Below are positions 1-12,137 of a DNA stretch of 64,000 nucleotides, in pieces. The stretch comes from Akebia trifoliata (taxonomy: Eukaryota; Streptophyta; Magnoliopsida; Ranunculales; Lardizabalaceae), in the NCBI GenBank assembly GCA_017979445.1, contig CM030714.1:14317892-14381891 (forward strand), in the 5' to 3' direction. Position 1 is the stretch's first letter, and every line of letters begins with the position of its first letter. The notes under the pieces were generated by a model. That model made no database searches and was not told the DNA's origin. It saw only the letters and a list, made by a program, of their open reading frames with translations. Made by a program: the position numbers and the translations under genes.

Positions 1-10
1 ATTAAAGAAA

Positions 11-2548
11 TTGAAGAATTTAGGTATATTACCTAATCTAGAAATTAAAGAGTTAGATAAATGCAAGATTTGTGTAGAATCTATATTTACACATAAACCA
101 CACTATAACATTTCAAGAACATCTTCAGAACTTCTTAGTCTAATTCATACTGATCTTAGAGATTTTAGAAATCTTGAGTCTAGAGGAGGTAAAATATATT
201 ACATTACTTTTATAAATGATTTTTCTAGATTCACAAGAGTATATCTTCTTAGAAATAAAAATGAAGTAGAAGATATGTTTCTAAAATATAAAAATGAACT
301 AAAAAATCAATTAAATAGGAAAATTAAAAGATTAAGATCTGATAGAGGAGGAAAATATGATTCTAATCTCCTTAGTCAATTTTGTGAACAAAATGGCATT
401 ATACATGAAGTCACACCTCCATACTCACCTAAGTCAAATGGAATAGCGGAAAGGAAGAACAGATCTTTAAAAGAAATGTTAAATGCATTACTTATAAACT
501 CTAGGATGCCTAATAATATGTGGGGAGAGGCTATATTGACTGCATGTCACATTACTAATAGGATTCCTCATAGGAAATTAGGAAAAACTCCTTATGAGCT
601 TTGGAAAGGTTATGCACCTAACTTAAATTACCTTAAAGTGTGGGGGTGTTTATGTAAGGTAGGACTTCCAGAAACCAAAAAGAGAAAGATAGGACCTAAA
701 ACAATTGATTGTGCATTTTTAGGATATTCTGAATATAGTACTTCATATAGATTCTTAACATTAAAATCTAATGAAGATGGTGTTGATAGCAATGTCATCA
801 TTGAAGGTAGAGATGTTGAATTTTTTGAGGAAAAATTTCCTATGAAGGTTAAAGATTCTTTAAGTTCTAATGACAAAGGAAAAATGGTGATAGAAAGAGA
901 AACGCCAATTCTTGAATCCTTTTCTAAAGAAATAGAACCTAGAAGGAGTAAAAGAATTAGAAAAGAAACCAATCTAGGAGATGATTTCTATACTTATTTA
1001 GTAGATGATGATCCGTTATCTTATCAAGAAGCCGTAACATCTCCTGATGCTATTTTTTGGAGAGAAACCATTAATAGTGAATTAGAGTCAATCATGTTAA
1101 ATCATACTTGGGAATTAGTGGAGTTACCTAAAGGCACCAAACCTATTGGATGCAAATGGATATTTAAAAAGAAATTAAGGTCAGATGGATCAATAGATAA
1201 ATTTAAAGCAAGATTGGTCGCCAAATGATTTAGACAAAAAAAAGGGATGGATTACTTTGATATGTACTCTCCAGTTACTTGGATTGCAACTGTTAGAGTT
1301 TTAATAGCCTTAGCTTCTATTTACAAATTAGTAGTTCACCAAATGGATGTCAAAACAACATTTTTAAATGGCGATTTAGAAGAAGAAATCTATATGGAAC
1401 AACCTGAAGGGTGTATAGTTCATGGCCAAGAGAATAAAGTGTGTAGGTTAGTAAAGTCCTTATATGGATTAAAACAAGCACCTAAACAATGACATGAGAA
1501 ATTTGATTCTGTGCTTAAGTCTAGTGGATATATTTTTAATGATTGTGATAGGTGTGTGTATAGCAAATTTAGTGGCAAAATTGGTGTAATCATTTGTTTG
1601 TACGTAGATGATATGTTGATTTTGGGAACAAATCTAAAAATAGTTGAGGAAACTAAATCTTTTCTAAAATCTAAATTTGAGATGAAGGATTTAGGAGAAG
1701 TTGATATCATGTTAGGGATTAAAATAACTAAAAAAGATAAAGGATTTGTATTGTCTCAAAGCCATTATGTAGAGAAAGTATTAAAAAAGTTTGGACACTT
1801 TGAGAGTGTACTTGTCTTGACTCCCTTAGATTCGAACATAAAGTTAAGAAAGAATAGAGGTGATAGTGTGTCACAAAAAGAATATGCTAGGATTATAGGA
1901 AGTTTGATGTATTTAATGAACTGTACTCGTCCAGATATAGCTTTTGCTGTGGGGGTGCTTAGTAGGTTCACTAGTAATCCTAGTAGAGACCATTGGACAG
2001 CATTAGTGAGGGTTCTTAGATATTTGAGAGGAACCATAGACATGGGCTTACATTTTAGTGGAAGTCCAAATGTGTTAGAAGGGTATAGTGATGCGAATTG
2101 GATATCAGAATCTGATGAATCCAAGTCTACGAGTGGTTATATTTTTATGCTAGGTGGAGGGGTTGTCTCTTGGAAATCATTTAAGCAGACATGTATGGCT
2201 AAATCTACAATGGAATCAGAGTTCATTGCATTAGAGTTAGCAGAAACTGAGGCTGAATGGCTAAGAAACCTATTAATAGGTATTCTTTTATGGGAGAAAC
2301 CAATGCCATCAGTATTTATACACTGTGATAGTCAAGATGCTATAGCCAAGGCTAAAAATCATATATATAATGGTAAAAGTAGACACATTCCTCTTAGACA
2401 TAATGTGGTCAGACAATTATTAATTAATGGAGTGATTGCTATTGACTTTGTAAGGTCAGAAAGCAATTTAGCAGATCTGTTAACAAAACCATTAACTAGA
2501 GGGTTAGTGAGTAAATCATCGAGGGGAATGGGACTAATGCCTATATAA
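11..2548 (+). pseudogene. copia pol: integrase, reverse transcriptase, RNase H
   Basis: The frame opens in the linker before integrase. The integrase core follows, with the HTDL-like start, the DRGG block and the PPYSPKSNGIAERKN block carrying the catalytic Glu. Reverse transcriptase begins at WELVELPKGTKPIGCKWIFK. A TGA at about 1226 falls where a glycine codon normally sits, and a second TGA at 1490 replaces the usual Trp after the QAPKQ motif. Reverse transcriptase continues with the catalytic YVDDMLILG and ends in RNase H (GYSDANW, then the SKSTSGYIF and [10 protein letters not shown] blocks) and the LADLLTKPL tail. Domains are otherwise collinear with complete copia pol. The two internal stops make it a pseudogene. 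Confidence 0.9.
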
Positions 2549-3131
2549 ATAATTAGTCTGTGATGAAAACCCAATCTATATGACTGGAGATCCCAAGAAG
2601 TAGATTCAATGGGTAACAACAAGTCACTGAACTAATTGATGAAGCACTAGTGAAAAAGAGTTGACAAACTTTTGATCCCTTTCCTATGATGTTAAGTAGT
2701 GTTTATCTATGACGAGTTAAGGATGAACAAAGTTCTTAATATAATCCATAGTCTTATTGGGTGGTGTGTAATAGTCATAGAACACACTTGAAGGATTTAC
2801 CTATGTGAATATAGAAGTGGGGCCGCTTCTTATGAATAATATGGGCAATTATTCTAAAGCATTCATGAATTACCAAGATTCGACACATGGTCGAAAAGTG
2901 TCAAACCATAAGAACTCGATCGATCCTAGAAAGAAAGATACGTATGATATGATAGTTAAACTTACATTAAAAGGGAAAGGGTTAAGTAACATAATTACAC
3001 CAGGTCCTTGTGAGTTTTGTCTATCTATACTAAGTATCGATAAAGTCCAAAAGACATTGATATTATGTATCCGGTATTTCAATTTGTACGAACATCAATT
3101 CCTTCTCTTCTTACTATGAATTTGTGGGGGA
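2549..3131 (+). other. copia 3' untranslated stretch ending in a purine tract
   Basis: There is no convincing gene here; the 104-codon frame at 2805 has no recognisable domain. The segment lies between the end of RNase H and the LTR. It ends in a G-rich purine tract (3124-3131, GTGGGGGA), the usual copia plus-strand primer. Confidence 0.6.
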
Positions 3132-3135
3132 TTTT

Positions 3136-4150
3136 TGTAAAATTCATAGTTTAATTTTCATATAATAATTCATTCATTTATTGTTGAGAATAAGTTTTGA
3201 ACTCAAGACCTCTTGAGTGTTTTATTGTAAAAAGTAGTACTTTCCTTTTTTAGTGAAACATAAAAGAACTCTTTTCTTTTTTTGTTTTACTTTACTTTAT
3301 TGGTTTTAAAAGTTGTAAAAACATCTCTTATTTCTTTAGTCCCACATCGGGTAAATACAAGGAAAGTTCTCAACTTATTTATGTTCCCTCTCTCTTTAAT
3401 GCTTGAGTGTGAGAGAGATAGAGACTGGGCCTCGCGTGCACATGGGGGCCCAAGGCACTGTGGGACTGCAGCCCATTGAGTTTGGGGCCAACCCTTAATG
3501 CGCGTGTGCGCATATGATGCGCCCGCAGGGGGGTGTAGATTTCGGGATTTAAGCCTCACGTGGGTGCGTGTGATAGGCCCGTTTTTGCTAAACTTTTATT
3601 TAATCTCAATCGTTGATTTGTGTTTTTATCTCAACCGTTGATTTGTTTTTACCGTTTTGAACTACAATTGTGAACAGTTGGGTCTGTTGTGAACCGATGG
3701 ATTGCTGTTTATAAAAATAGGTTTTTCCCTTTTATTCAAGTACAGAAAATGAAATACTTTCTGATCTCTCTTTTTCTCCGATTTCAAATTTTATGTTCTC
3801 TTCGAAGACAAATCTTGCTGCTTGTGAAAAGTTCGATCTAATCGAGTTCGTCGAAGATCTGCTATTTCCGAGTGCATGGTTAGTAGATAGTGACTGTTGA
3901 ATCTTGGAAACCAAACACCAGAACCGACTGCACTGAGGATTCAATCCTAAGGAGGCGAAATTGGTTTTAAGGACAGCGGCTTCTCTGTGCCTCAGTCACT
4001 GATAAGTTCTTTCAATTTCATTGAATTATTTACATTATAATATTGCTTATAATTCATTGTTTCAATAAATCAGATTCATAATTATTTTTAACAGCTTTTC
4101 CCCAAAATACAAGAATTATGCTATTAAGGGAAAAGACGATTCTCCGCACA
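3136..4150 (+). repeat. copia 3' LTR (right edge approximate)
   Basis: It begins with TG just after the purine tract. It contains a GC-rich block at about 3420-3580, unlike the AT-rich surroundings, and a TATA-like TTTATAAAAATAG at about 3709-3721, followed by a leader-like stretch. The right end was placed near a CACA at 4150 without a second LTR for comparison. Small frames inside it on both strands are not genes. Confidence 0.55.
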
Positions 4151-4201
4151 AACAATACTGTAGAGTGTTGTAGTACCTCATTGTAACATGGCTTTTTAAA
4201 T

Positions 4202-4584
4202 ATATATAGTTAGATTGAGGGGAGTGATCAAGGGACATAAGTAAAATCATATATAAAAATAATAAATTTTCAAAATATGGGTTATAAGTTTTGTATTGAG
4301 CTAATATTTTGTGAGGATGATCTCTATGATGAGAAGATCATCCTCACAAAAAACCAGCCCAATCTGAACTTTCTAACCCCATCAAAAGTGATTTAGAATG
4401 TAGACCGTCAATTTTTTATCAATAATTTGTAAACTACTTTTGATGGATTTATAAATTTCAGTCTTGGTTGATTTTTTGTGAGGATGATCTTTTCATCATA
4501 GAAATAATCCTCACAAAAATTAGCTCAATCTGAAACTTCTAACCCACATTTTGAAAAATGATTATTTTTTTACTTATATATATA
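4202..4584. mobile_element. Foldback MITE, degenerate copy (copy 1)
   Basis: Flanked by short TA-rich tracts. The centre carries the two hairpins of the family at 6112-10180: the GTGAGGATGATCTC arm and its complement occur twice, separated by a linker with the GACCGTC core. The outer ends have drifted, so this is an older copy. Confidence 0.75.
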
Positions 4585-4599
4585 CCCACCTTGGAAAAT

Positions 4600-5078
4600 C
4601 CTACTTGCAATAGGTTGAGTCAAGGGTCAATCGTGTAGGACCATGTTATTGATCAAATTGAAATGAGTACATGTGGGATAGTTTCTCATTATAATTCAAG
4701 ATGCATTCAGATGCATCTTATTGATCAAAGGAATCTGAGAGGGTTGAATGGGATCATCATATTATTATACATTCAGATGCATTAGATACAATCTAGACAC
4801 ATTGAATATTTGTATTAATTCAAGACAGTTGTTATGAATCCATACTTAGGGTGCAATTAAATAGGTGGGTTGGTTCAAGACAGGTGTGATAGTTTGAAGA
4901 GAACCATTATGACCAAAACATTGGAGTATCTTTTCTCTTATATATACTAGGGGATTGATTCAAAGTTAAAAACAGTTTATTATTTTCTAAAAAATTTTAG
5001 ATCACTCTTTGTGTTCATTAATAGAATGATTCGCAGTACCTAACCATTGTAATCCCGTTATTTCCATACGATCCAAAA
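4600..5078 (+). repeat. 5' LTR remnant of a second copia element
   Basis: It lies directly upstream of an initiator-tRNA-like primer site and a copia gag. It contains a TATA-like TTATATATACTAGG at about 4938-4951 and a repeated GCATTCAGATGCAT-like motif. The left edge was set by the end of the neighbouring MITE and is uncertain. Confidence 0.5.
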
Positions 5079-5079
5079 G

Positions 5080-5092
5080 TGGTATTAGAATC
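5080..5092 (+). promoter_or_regulatory. Primer-binding site, copia type (degenerate)
   Basis: TGGTATTAGAATC matches the standard plant copia primer site TGGTATCAGAGC, complementary to initiator tRNA-Met, with a few changes. It lies 132 bases before the gag ATG. Confidence 0.65.
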
Positions 5093-5223
5093 TGGTTATT
5101 GCCACTAGTTTCATTACCGCTTCGAGCACTCGAATCATTGTCTCTCATCGATTCAAGAAGAGGAAGTTGTCTTTCATCGAACACTAATCCAATGAGTTCA
5201 CTTTTATTGTTATTTTATTTAAA

Positions 5224-6006
5224 ATGACTTCCAAAAGTTTTAAGATAGACAAATTCTATGGTTATAATTTTAAAATGTGGGAAAAAATTTTCTATACTTT
5301 GATGCATGAAAAAACCTATTATATTGTAGTTACACGTAAGCCTATAAGTCCACAACAGTTAATTGATAAGTGGGAGGAAGATAATGAATTAGCGATAGCA
5401 TCTATTCTATTAAGCATAAATGACGATTTAATTTCTCTCTATGAGGATTATAAGACTGCAAAGAAAATTCTGGATCATCTTTAGAAAAAATATGGTACCG
5501 TATCTGACTCTCAAATCCAGTTATTACTAGATAAATTTCACAGGATGCATATGTCTAAAGATGATAAAGTGGTAAATCATATCTACCAAATAGAATTAAT
5601 TGCAAAGGAGTTAAGTAATGTTGAGCACCCACTATCGGAACAAATAAAGGTCACCACTATTAGGAACAATCTTCCCGCTTCTTGGAATAATGTGGCAATA
5701 TCATTAACTTGTAGTGGACAACCACTGACTATGACCACAATTCATGCTCTCTTGACTTTAGAAGAAGAGACAAATAAGCGAATACAAAATAAAAATGAGA
5801 ATGGTAAGGACTCTTTGATGATTGTTGTTGGATTTTCTAGGAAATCTTCTAAGTATTTTTTCAAAAATTCAAATAAAAGGAAGCGTACTGACAAATGTTA
5901 CTGGTTGCATGTTTATTTACTTTCTGTTAGCGCGAGACTCTGTTTACTCTTCCGTTCCGTTATTTATTTTAGGTCGGGTGGCCACAGTTGCATGGTAGGA
6001 AACTAG
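5224..6006 (+). pseudogene. copia gag fragment
   Basis: The frame starts at an AAAATGAC context. The N-terminus (FKIDKFYGYNFKMWEKIF) and the KYGTVSDSQIQLLLDKFHRM and LPASWNNV blocks are typical of the UBN2/retrotran_gag family. One in-frame TAG at 5482-5484 interrupts an otherwise continuous frame. Homology fades near 5890, where a CCHC zinc knuckle would be expected (only KCYW remains), so gag is truncated there and no protease or integrase follows. Confidence 0.8.
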
Positions 6007-6057
6007 ATATCAATTCTTAACCTTTTACTGTTAATTTCTCTTTTATTTTCAAATAAA

Positions 6058-6061
<4 letters not shown>

Positions 6062-6111
<50 letters not shown>
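6062..6111. repeat. (TA)n microsatellite
   Basis: An uninterrupted TA run of about 50 bases immediately left of MITE copy 2. Confidence 0.95.
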
Positions 6112-6115
<4 letters not shown>

Positions 6116-6476
6116 AATGTTCGGCAACAAATATTTTGACAAACATTTTGGCAAAACATTTTTCAAAACATGGGTTAGAGGTTTTGGTATGGGCTGATTT
6201 TTGGTGAGGATGATCTATACGGTGAGGAGATCATCATCACCAAAAATCAGCCCATACCAAAACTTTTAACCCATGTTTACAAGCTGAAAAATTGTGGACC
6301 GTCCATTTTTTGTAAACTATTTTTGATGGGGTTAGAAGTTTTGGAATGGGTTCATTTTTGGTGATAATGATCTCCTCATCATAGAGATCATCCTCACCAA
6401 ACATCAGCCCATTTCAAAACCTCTAACTCATGTTTTGAAAAATATTTTGCCAAAAAGTTGGCCATTGAGCGCCCCC
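6112..6476. mobile_element. Foldback MITE, type I (copy 2)
   Basis: The left end reads GAGAAATGTTCGGCAAC and the right end GAGCGCCCC, both against TA repeats. Two long hairpins are separated by a linker containing GTGGACCGTCC. There is no coding capacity. Confidence 0.85.
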
Positions 6477-6492
6477 TATATATATATATATA

Positions 6493-6823
6493 GGGAAATG
6501 TTCAGCAACAAACATTTTGGCAAAACATTTTTGAAAACATGGGTTAGAGGTTTTGGAATGGGCTGATTTTTGGTGAGGATGATCTCTACGGTGATAAGAT
6601 CATCATCACCAAAAATCAGTCCATTCCAAAACTTCAAAACCCATAAAAAATGATTTACAAAAAATGGACGGTCCACGACTTTTCAACTTGTAAACTGGGG
6701 CTATAAGTTTTGGAATTGGCTGATTTTTGATGAGGATGATCTCCTCATCGTAGAGATCATCCTCACCAAAAATCAGCCCATTCCAAAACCTTTAACCCAT
6801 GTTTTGAAAAATGTTTGCCAAAA

Positions 6824-6845
<22 letters not shown>
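6493..6845. mobile_element. Foldback MITE, type I (copy 3)
   Basis: The left end is GGGAAATGTTCAGC and the right end GCTGAACGGGACCC, both directly against (TA)n. The two hairpins use GGTGAGGATGATCTC arms. The 353-bp length is typical for this subtype. Confidence 0.9.
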
Positions 6846-7067
<222 letters not shown>

Positions 7068-7096
7068 TATATATATATATATACATATATATATAC

Positions 7097-7477
7097 GGGG
7101 AAATGTTCAGCACCCTAAGTTTTACCACACACTTTAACAAACGTTTTTTGTCCTACATGGGTTAGAAGTTTTGGAATGAGCTGATTTTTGGTGAGGATGA
7201 TCTCTATGATTAGAAGATCATCCTCCCCAAAAATCAGCCCATTCCGAATTGTTTAGCCCCATGTTTACACGTTGAAAAATCGTGGACCGCCCATTTTTTG
7301 TAAACCATTTTTGATGGGGTTAGAAGTTTTGGAATGAGCTGATTTTTGGTGAGGATGATCTCCTCACCATAGAGATCATCATCACCAAAAATCAGTTCAT
7401 TCCGAAACTTCTAACCCATGTAAGACAAAACGCGTTTGTTAAAGTGTGTGGTAAAACTAAGGGTGGCGAACGGGACC

Positions 7478-7478
<1 letters not shown>
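7097..7478. mobile_element. Foldback MITE, type II, inverted (copy 4)
   Basis: The ends are GGGGAAATGTTCAGCACCC and GGCGAACGGGACCC. The longer terminal repeats contain TTTTACCACACACTTTAAC. The hairpin variant with ATGATTAGAAGATCATCC is the reverse complement of that in copies 7-9, so this copy is in the opposite orientation. Confidence 0.9.
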
Positions 7479-7508
<30 letters not shown>

Positions 7509-7518
7509 ATATATATAT

Positions 7519-7871
7519 GGGTCCCGTTCAGCAACAAACATTTTGGCAAAACATTTTTCAAAACATGGGTTAGAGGTTTTGGAATGAGATGATTTTTGGT
7601 GAGGATGATCTCCTCACTATAGAGATCATCCTCACCAAAAATCAGCTCATTCCAAAACTTCTAGCCCCAGTTTACAAGTTGAAAAATCGTGGACCGTCCA
7701 TTTTTTGTAAACCATTTTTGATGGGGTTAGAAGTTTTGGAATGGGCTGATTTTTGGTGATGATGATCTCCTCATCGTAGAGACCATCCTCACCAAAAATC
7801 AGCCCATTCCAAAACCTCTAACCCATGTTTTAAAAAATGTTTTGCCAAAATGTTTGTTGCTAAACATTCCC
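7519..7871. mobile_element. Foldback MITE, type I, inverted (copy 5)
   Basis: The left end is GGGTCCCGTTCAGC and the right end GCTAAACATTCCC, the mirror of copy 3. It is 353 bp with TA repeats on both sides. Confidence 0.9.
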
Positions 7872-7885
7872 TATATATATATATA

Positions 7886-8265
7886 GGGTCGGATTCCTAC
7901 GACCCCCATTACGACTCACATTGCGACACATCGTTTGTCGTATATGGGCAAAAATGTTTGGAATGGACTGATTTTTTGTGAAAATGATCACTGTGACGAG
8001 GGGATCATCCTTGCAAAAAATCATCCCATTCCAAAACTTCTAACCCTATCAAAATTGATTTACAAAAATTGGACAGTCTAAAATTTTTCAACTTGTAAAC
8101 ATGGGGCTAGAAGTTTCATAATGAGCTGATTTTTGGCAAGGATGATCTCCTCACCATAGAGATCATCCTCACAAAAAATCAGCCCATTCCAAACATTTTT
8201 GCCCATATAAGACAAAACACATTGTCTATATGTGTGTTGAAATGGTTGTCGTTTGAACCTGACCC
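7886..8265. mobile_element. Foldback MITE, type III (copy 6)
   Basis: The two core hairpins are shared with the other copies. The outer repeats are distinct: GGGTCGGATTCCTACGACCC on the left, and on the right a sequence that pairs with it imperfectly, ending CCTGACCC. TA tracts flank it. Confidence 0.85.
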
Positions 8266-8283
8266 TATATATATATATATATA

Positions 8284-8664
8284 GGGTCTCGTTCGGCACC
8301 CTAAGTTTTACCACACACTTTAACAAACGCGTTTTGTCTTACATGGGTTAGAAGTTTTGAAATGAGCTGATTTTTGGTGAGGATGATCTCTATGGTGAGG
8401 AGATCATCTTCACCAAAAATTAGCTCATTCCAAAACTTCTAACCCCATCAAAATTGATTTACAAAAAATGGACGGTCCACGATTTTTCAACGTGTAAACA
8501 TGGGACTAAACATTTCGGAATGGGCTGATTTTTGGGGAGGATGATCTTCTAATCATAGAGATCATCCTCACCAAAAATCAGCTCATTCCAAAACTTCTAA
8601 CCCATGTAGGACAAAAAACGTTTGTTAAAGTGTGTGGTAAAACTTAGGGTGCTGAACATTTCCC
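8284..8664. mobile_element. Foldback MITE, type II (copy 7)
   Basis: The left end is GGGTCTCGTTCGGCACCC and the right end GGTGCTGAACATTTCCC. It carries the TTCTAATCATAGAG hairpin variant shared with copies 8 and 9. Length 381 bp. Confidence 0.9.
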
Positions 8665-8683
8665 ATATATATAATATATATAT

Positions 8684-9064
8684 GGGTCCCGTTCGGCACC
8701 CTAAGTTTTACCACACACTTTAACAAATGCGTTTTGTCCTACATGGGTTAGAAGTTTCGGAATGGGCTGATTTTTGGTGAGGATGATTTCTATGGTGAGG
8801 AGATCATCCTCACCAAAAATCAGCTCATTCCAAAACTTCTAAGCCCATCAAAAATGATTTACAAAAAATGGACGGTCCACGATTTTTCAACGTGTAAACA
8901 TGGGGCTAAATATTTCGGAATGGGCTGATTTTTGGGGAGGATGATCTTCTAATCATAGAGATCATCCTCACCAAAAATAAGTCCATTCCAAAACTTCTAA
9001 CCCATGTAGGATAAAAAACGTTTGTTAAAGTGTATGGTAAAACTTAGGGTGCTGAACATTTCCC
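8684..9064. mobile_element. Foldback MITE, type II (copy 8)
   Basis: Very similar to copies 7 and 9, with the same orientation and length (381 bp). The left end is GGGTCCCGTTCGGC and the right end AACATTTCCC, between short TA tracts. Confidence 0.9.
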
Positions 9065-9080
9065 TATATATATATATATA

Positions 9081-9461
9081 GGGTCCCGTTCGGCACCCTA
9101 AGTTTTACCACACACTTTAACAAACGCGTTTTGTCTTACATGGGTTAGAAGTTTCGGAATGAGTTGATTTTTGGGGAGGATGATCTCTATGGTGAGGAGA
9201 TCATCCTCACCAAAAATCAGCTCATTCCAAAACTTCTAACCCCATCAAAATTGATTTACAAAAAATGGACGGTCCATAAATTTTCAATGTGTAAACATGG
9301 GGCTAAACATTTTGGAATAGGCTGATTTTTGGGGAGGATGATCTTCTAATCATAGAGATCATCCTCACCAAAAATCAGCTCATTCCAAAACTTCTAACCC
9401 ATGTAGGACAAAAAACGTTTGTTAAAGTGTGTGGTAAAACTTAGGGTGCTGAACATTTCCC
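9081..9461. mobile_element. Foldback MITE, type II (copy 9)
   Basis: Third near-copy of the copy 7/8 unit, again 381 bp in the same orientation, giving a repeat period of about 397-400 bp with the TA spacers. Confidence 0.9.
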
Positions 9462-9474
9462 ATATATATATATA

Positions 9475-9840
9475 GGGAAATGTTCAGCAATAAACATTTT
9501 GACAAACATTTTGGCAAAACATTTTTCAAAACATGGGTTAGAGGTTTTGGAATGGGCTGATTTTTGGTGAGGATGATCTCTACGGTGAGGAGATCATCAT
9601 CACCAAAAATCAACCCATTCCAAAACTTCTAACCCCATCAAAAATGGTTTATAAAAAATGGACGGTTCACGATTTTTCAACTTGTAAATTGGGGCTAGAA
9701 GTTTTGGAATGAGCTGATTTTTAGTGAGGATGATCTCCTCACCGTAGAGATCATCCTCACCAAAAATCAGCCCAATCCAAGACCTCTAACCCATGTTTTG
9801 AAAAAGTGTTTGCCAAACTGTTGGGCATTGAACGGGACCC
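9475..9840. mobile_element. Foldback MITE, type I (copy 10)
   Basis: The left end is GGGAAATGTTCAGC and the right end TTGAACGGGACCC. Like copy 2 it has a short internal duplication of ACATTTTGACAAAC near the left end. Length 366 bp. Confidence 0.9.
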
Positions 9841-9856
9841 TATATATATATATATA

Positions 9857-10180
9857 GGGAAATGTTCAGCAACAAACATTTTGGCAAAACATTTTTCAAA
9901 ACATGGGTTAGAGGTTTTGGAATGGGCTGATTTTTGGTGAGGATGGTCTCTACGATGAGGAGATCATCATCACCAAAAATCAGCCCATTCCAAAACTTCT
10001 AACCCCATCAAAAATTGTTTACAAAAAATGGACGGTCCACGATTTTTCAACTTGTAAACATGGGGCTAGAAGTTTTGGAATGGGCTGATTTTAGGTGAGG
10101 ATGATCTCCTCACCGTAGAGATCATCCTCACCAAAAATCAGCCCATTCCAAAACCTCTAACCCATGTTTTGAAAAATGTT
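9857..10180. mobile_element. Foldback MITE, type I, right end missing (copy 11)
   Basis: The left end is GGGAAATGTTCAGC. Both hairpins are present, but the sequence stops inside the right terminal repeat at AAAAATGTT and passes into (TA)n (10181-10201). About 25 terminal bases are missing. It is the copy nearest the PHT1 gene. Confidence 0.9.
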
Positions 10181-10201
10181 TATATATATATATATATATA
10201 T

Positions 10202-10481
10202 GAATTACCAAAGGACAACCCTGATTTGGAACCAAAAAAATGGAGGCATTTGAAACAAAAGTTGGTGTGGTAATATAAGCAATTAACTTTAAAAACACTT
10301 GCATTCTACAGGTAACATAAGAGCTATATATAAGCTCTTCCAACGCACAACAATCACTCTTTACATTCTTATTCTTTGATGTATTATTTGATACATAAAT
10401 ACAAACTTAAGCAGTTCTGCTTCTTATTTATACTTCCTAACCGAAGAGCACACCCCCACACCAAAACATATTCTAAATTAT
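10202..10481 (-). other. Downstream flank of the phosphate transporter gene
   Basis: AT-rich DNA expected to hold the 3' untranslated region of PHT1. A perfect inverted repeat AAGAGCT/AGCTCTT around an AT core lies at 10319-10339. No other feature is seen. Confidence 0.4.
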
Positions 10482-12101
10482 CTACTCCCATGATTGTCGA
10501 CCTGCCCGTTGATCAGCCATCTCAGTCTGATTCTTGACATTCCCTCCACTACTATCACCAAAACCACCATGACCACCATTACCCCCATCCTCGCCCGATA
10601 TCTCCTCCAATGACCGCCCTTTAGTTTCGGTCACTAAGAACGTACAAAAGAACCCAAGCATGTTCGTAAATGCCAAAACCATCATTGCATGCTTGATTGG
10701 CCCCGTTTTTCCATCCAATGTGTAAGTTGCCACCACAAATGCTCCAATCATGGCCCCTGCCTTCCCTGCCGCGGCACTTAAAGCATGACATGTTGACCTC
10801 ACTCGTGTCGGAAACAATTCAGCGGGGAGAACGAATGTGGTACTGTTTGGTCCAAAATTTGCAAAGAAAAACGTTAGCCCATACAAAATTGCAAATAGCA
10901 AATGATTTTCCTCCTTTAAGTATTGGTATTTTATTCCTATAATCAACATGAAGAGAGACATCATGAAGAAGCCGACAAGTTGGATGTAGAATCGACCGAT
11001 ACGTTCAATGAAGACAACCGTGAACCAGTACCCTGGGAACGTGCCAAACATAGCAACCACGAACATGGCACGTGAGGTCTCGAACATTTCTCTAATGGCA
11101 CTAACGTCGGGGGCGGACTTTACAAGACCAATCGCGGGGAATATATCCTTTTGTGTTAGATTTTGGCTATAGAATGCTATATCCAACAAGAACCAGGTGG
11201 ACATAGTACCTATAAGATGTAGTCCATGTCGACGAAAGAACTCATTAGAGAGCAATGGGTAGTCATTAAGGGATTTAAATTGTGCTAATTTTTCTTGGTC
11301 GACTTGGATTTCTATGTCAAGAACTCTCCCCATGTCGGCCGCCGCTTGTTTAGCATTTCCCTCTATAATTGCGGTGTATCGACCAGTCTCGGGCATCTTC
11401 ATTCGCCAATAATATGTTAACAGTGCAGGCAATGCCCCAAGCATAAGAACAATCCTCCAAAGAAAATCTGCCTCGGGTGGCGTTGACAGCCTGTGATCAA
11501 CATGATATGCTGGTGCTGGGTAGTACTTGAGGAAAATGGCTGAAAGGATCATGGAAACTAACCCAGCTGCAATTATACCGACACCCTGCATGGCGAAGAC
11601 CGCAGCAATGAATGCACCACGTGTCTTCTTATTGGCATACTCAGACATAATTGTGGCTGAGAGAGGGTAATCACCACCAATGCCGAACCCAAGCCAAAAT
11701 CGGAAGAAACAAAGAGTCCCAATTACAGATGTTGAGGTAGAACCAAAGGATAGACCACAGCATATAGCACAAATGACCATAAGAATAAGGGTCATCCCAT
11801 AAACTCTTTTCCGTCCGAGCTTGTCCCCAAGCCAACCAAAGACAAGTTGACCCGCGAATGTCCCAAAAAGAGCAACCCCCACGACAACGTTGTTGACATT
11901 ATGGGGGAGTTTGCCGGGCTTACTTGAATTCTCGTCGAAATAGTATATGCGACCTAAGAGCTTAGAGACAGTGGAAATGCAGAAGAGGTCATAGGCATCG
12001 GTGAAAAAACCCATACCAGCAATTACGATTGCTGTAACATGGTACCATTGGGTACGGGCACCATCGAGGGCACTGAGCACAGCAAGGCTAGATGTTGCCA
12101 T
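10482..12101 (-). CDS. PHT1: High-affinity inorganic phosphate transporter, PHT1 family
   Basis: Proton-coupled phosphate uptake across the plasma membrane, a major facilitator family member. The single uninterrupted frame encodes 539 residues, the usual PHT1 length. Seen: [10 protein letters not shown] in helix 1 (Asp35, Asp38), the MFS loop motif [11 protein letters not shown] (89-99), and the PHT1 signature [13 protein letters not shown] (142-154, with Asp144 and Tyr145). Gln172 and Trp303/Asp307/Tyr311 occupy positions matching phosphate- or proton-handling residues of the fungal homologue PiPT. A hydrophilic loop (about 235-290) splits two six-helix halves. The tail is Gly-rich after the RSLEEISGE motif. 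The ATG sits in a strong plant context (AACCAATGGC). No disabling change was seen. The paralogue number cannot be assigned from sequence alone. Confidence 0.97.
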   Translation of the reverse strand: MATSSLAVLSALDGARTQWYHVTAIVIAGMGFFTDAYDLFCISTVSKLLGRIYYFDENSSKPGKLPHNVNNVVVGVALFGTFAGQLVFGWLGDKLGRKRVYGMTLILMVICAICCGLSFGSTSTSVIGTLCFFRFWLGFGIGGDYPLSATIMSEYANKKTRGAFIAAVFAMQGVGIIAAGLVSMILSAIFLKYYPAPAYHVDHRLSTPPEADFLWRIVLMLGALPALLTYYWRMKMPETGRYTAIIEGNAKQAAADMGRVLDIEIQVDQEKLAQFKSLNDYPLLSNEFFRRHGLHLIGTMSTWFLLDIAFYSQNLTQKDIFPAIGLVKSAPDVSAIREMFETSRAMFVVAMFGTFPGYWFTVVFIERIGRFYIQLVGFFMMSLFMLIIGIKYQYLKEENHLLFAILYGLTFFFANFGPNSTTFVLPAELFPTRVRSTCHALSAAAGKAGAMIGAFVVATYTLDGKTGPIKHAMMVLAFTNMLGFFCTFLVTETKGRSLEEISGEDGGNGGHGGFGDSSGGNVKNQTEMADQRAGRQSWE

Positions 12102-12137
12102 TGGTTTGGTTGCTTGTATTGTTGCATGGTCTGATTT

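Larger units (their letters stand above)
1..4150 (+). mobile_element. Ty1/copia retrotransposon, 3' part
   Basis: The window opens inside a copia-type element. Domain order is integrase, reverse transcriptase, RNase H, a 3' untranslated stretch, a purine tract and an LTR-like sequence. Integrase before reverse transcriptase is diagnostic of Ty1/copia. The gag, protease and 5' LTR lie left of the window. The coding region carries stops, so this copy cannot move by itself. The right boundary is uncertain by some tens of bases. Confidence 0.85.

Noticed and set aside
3282..3559. Short frames in the GC-rich block
   Set aside because: They lie in a copia LTR; the GC content alone opens frames on both strands.
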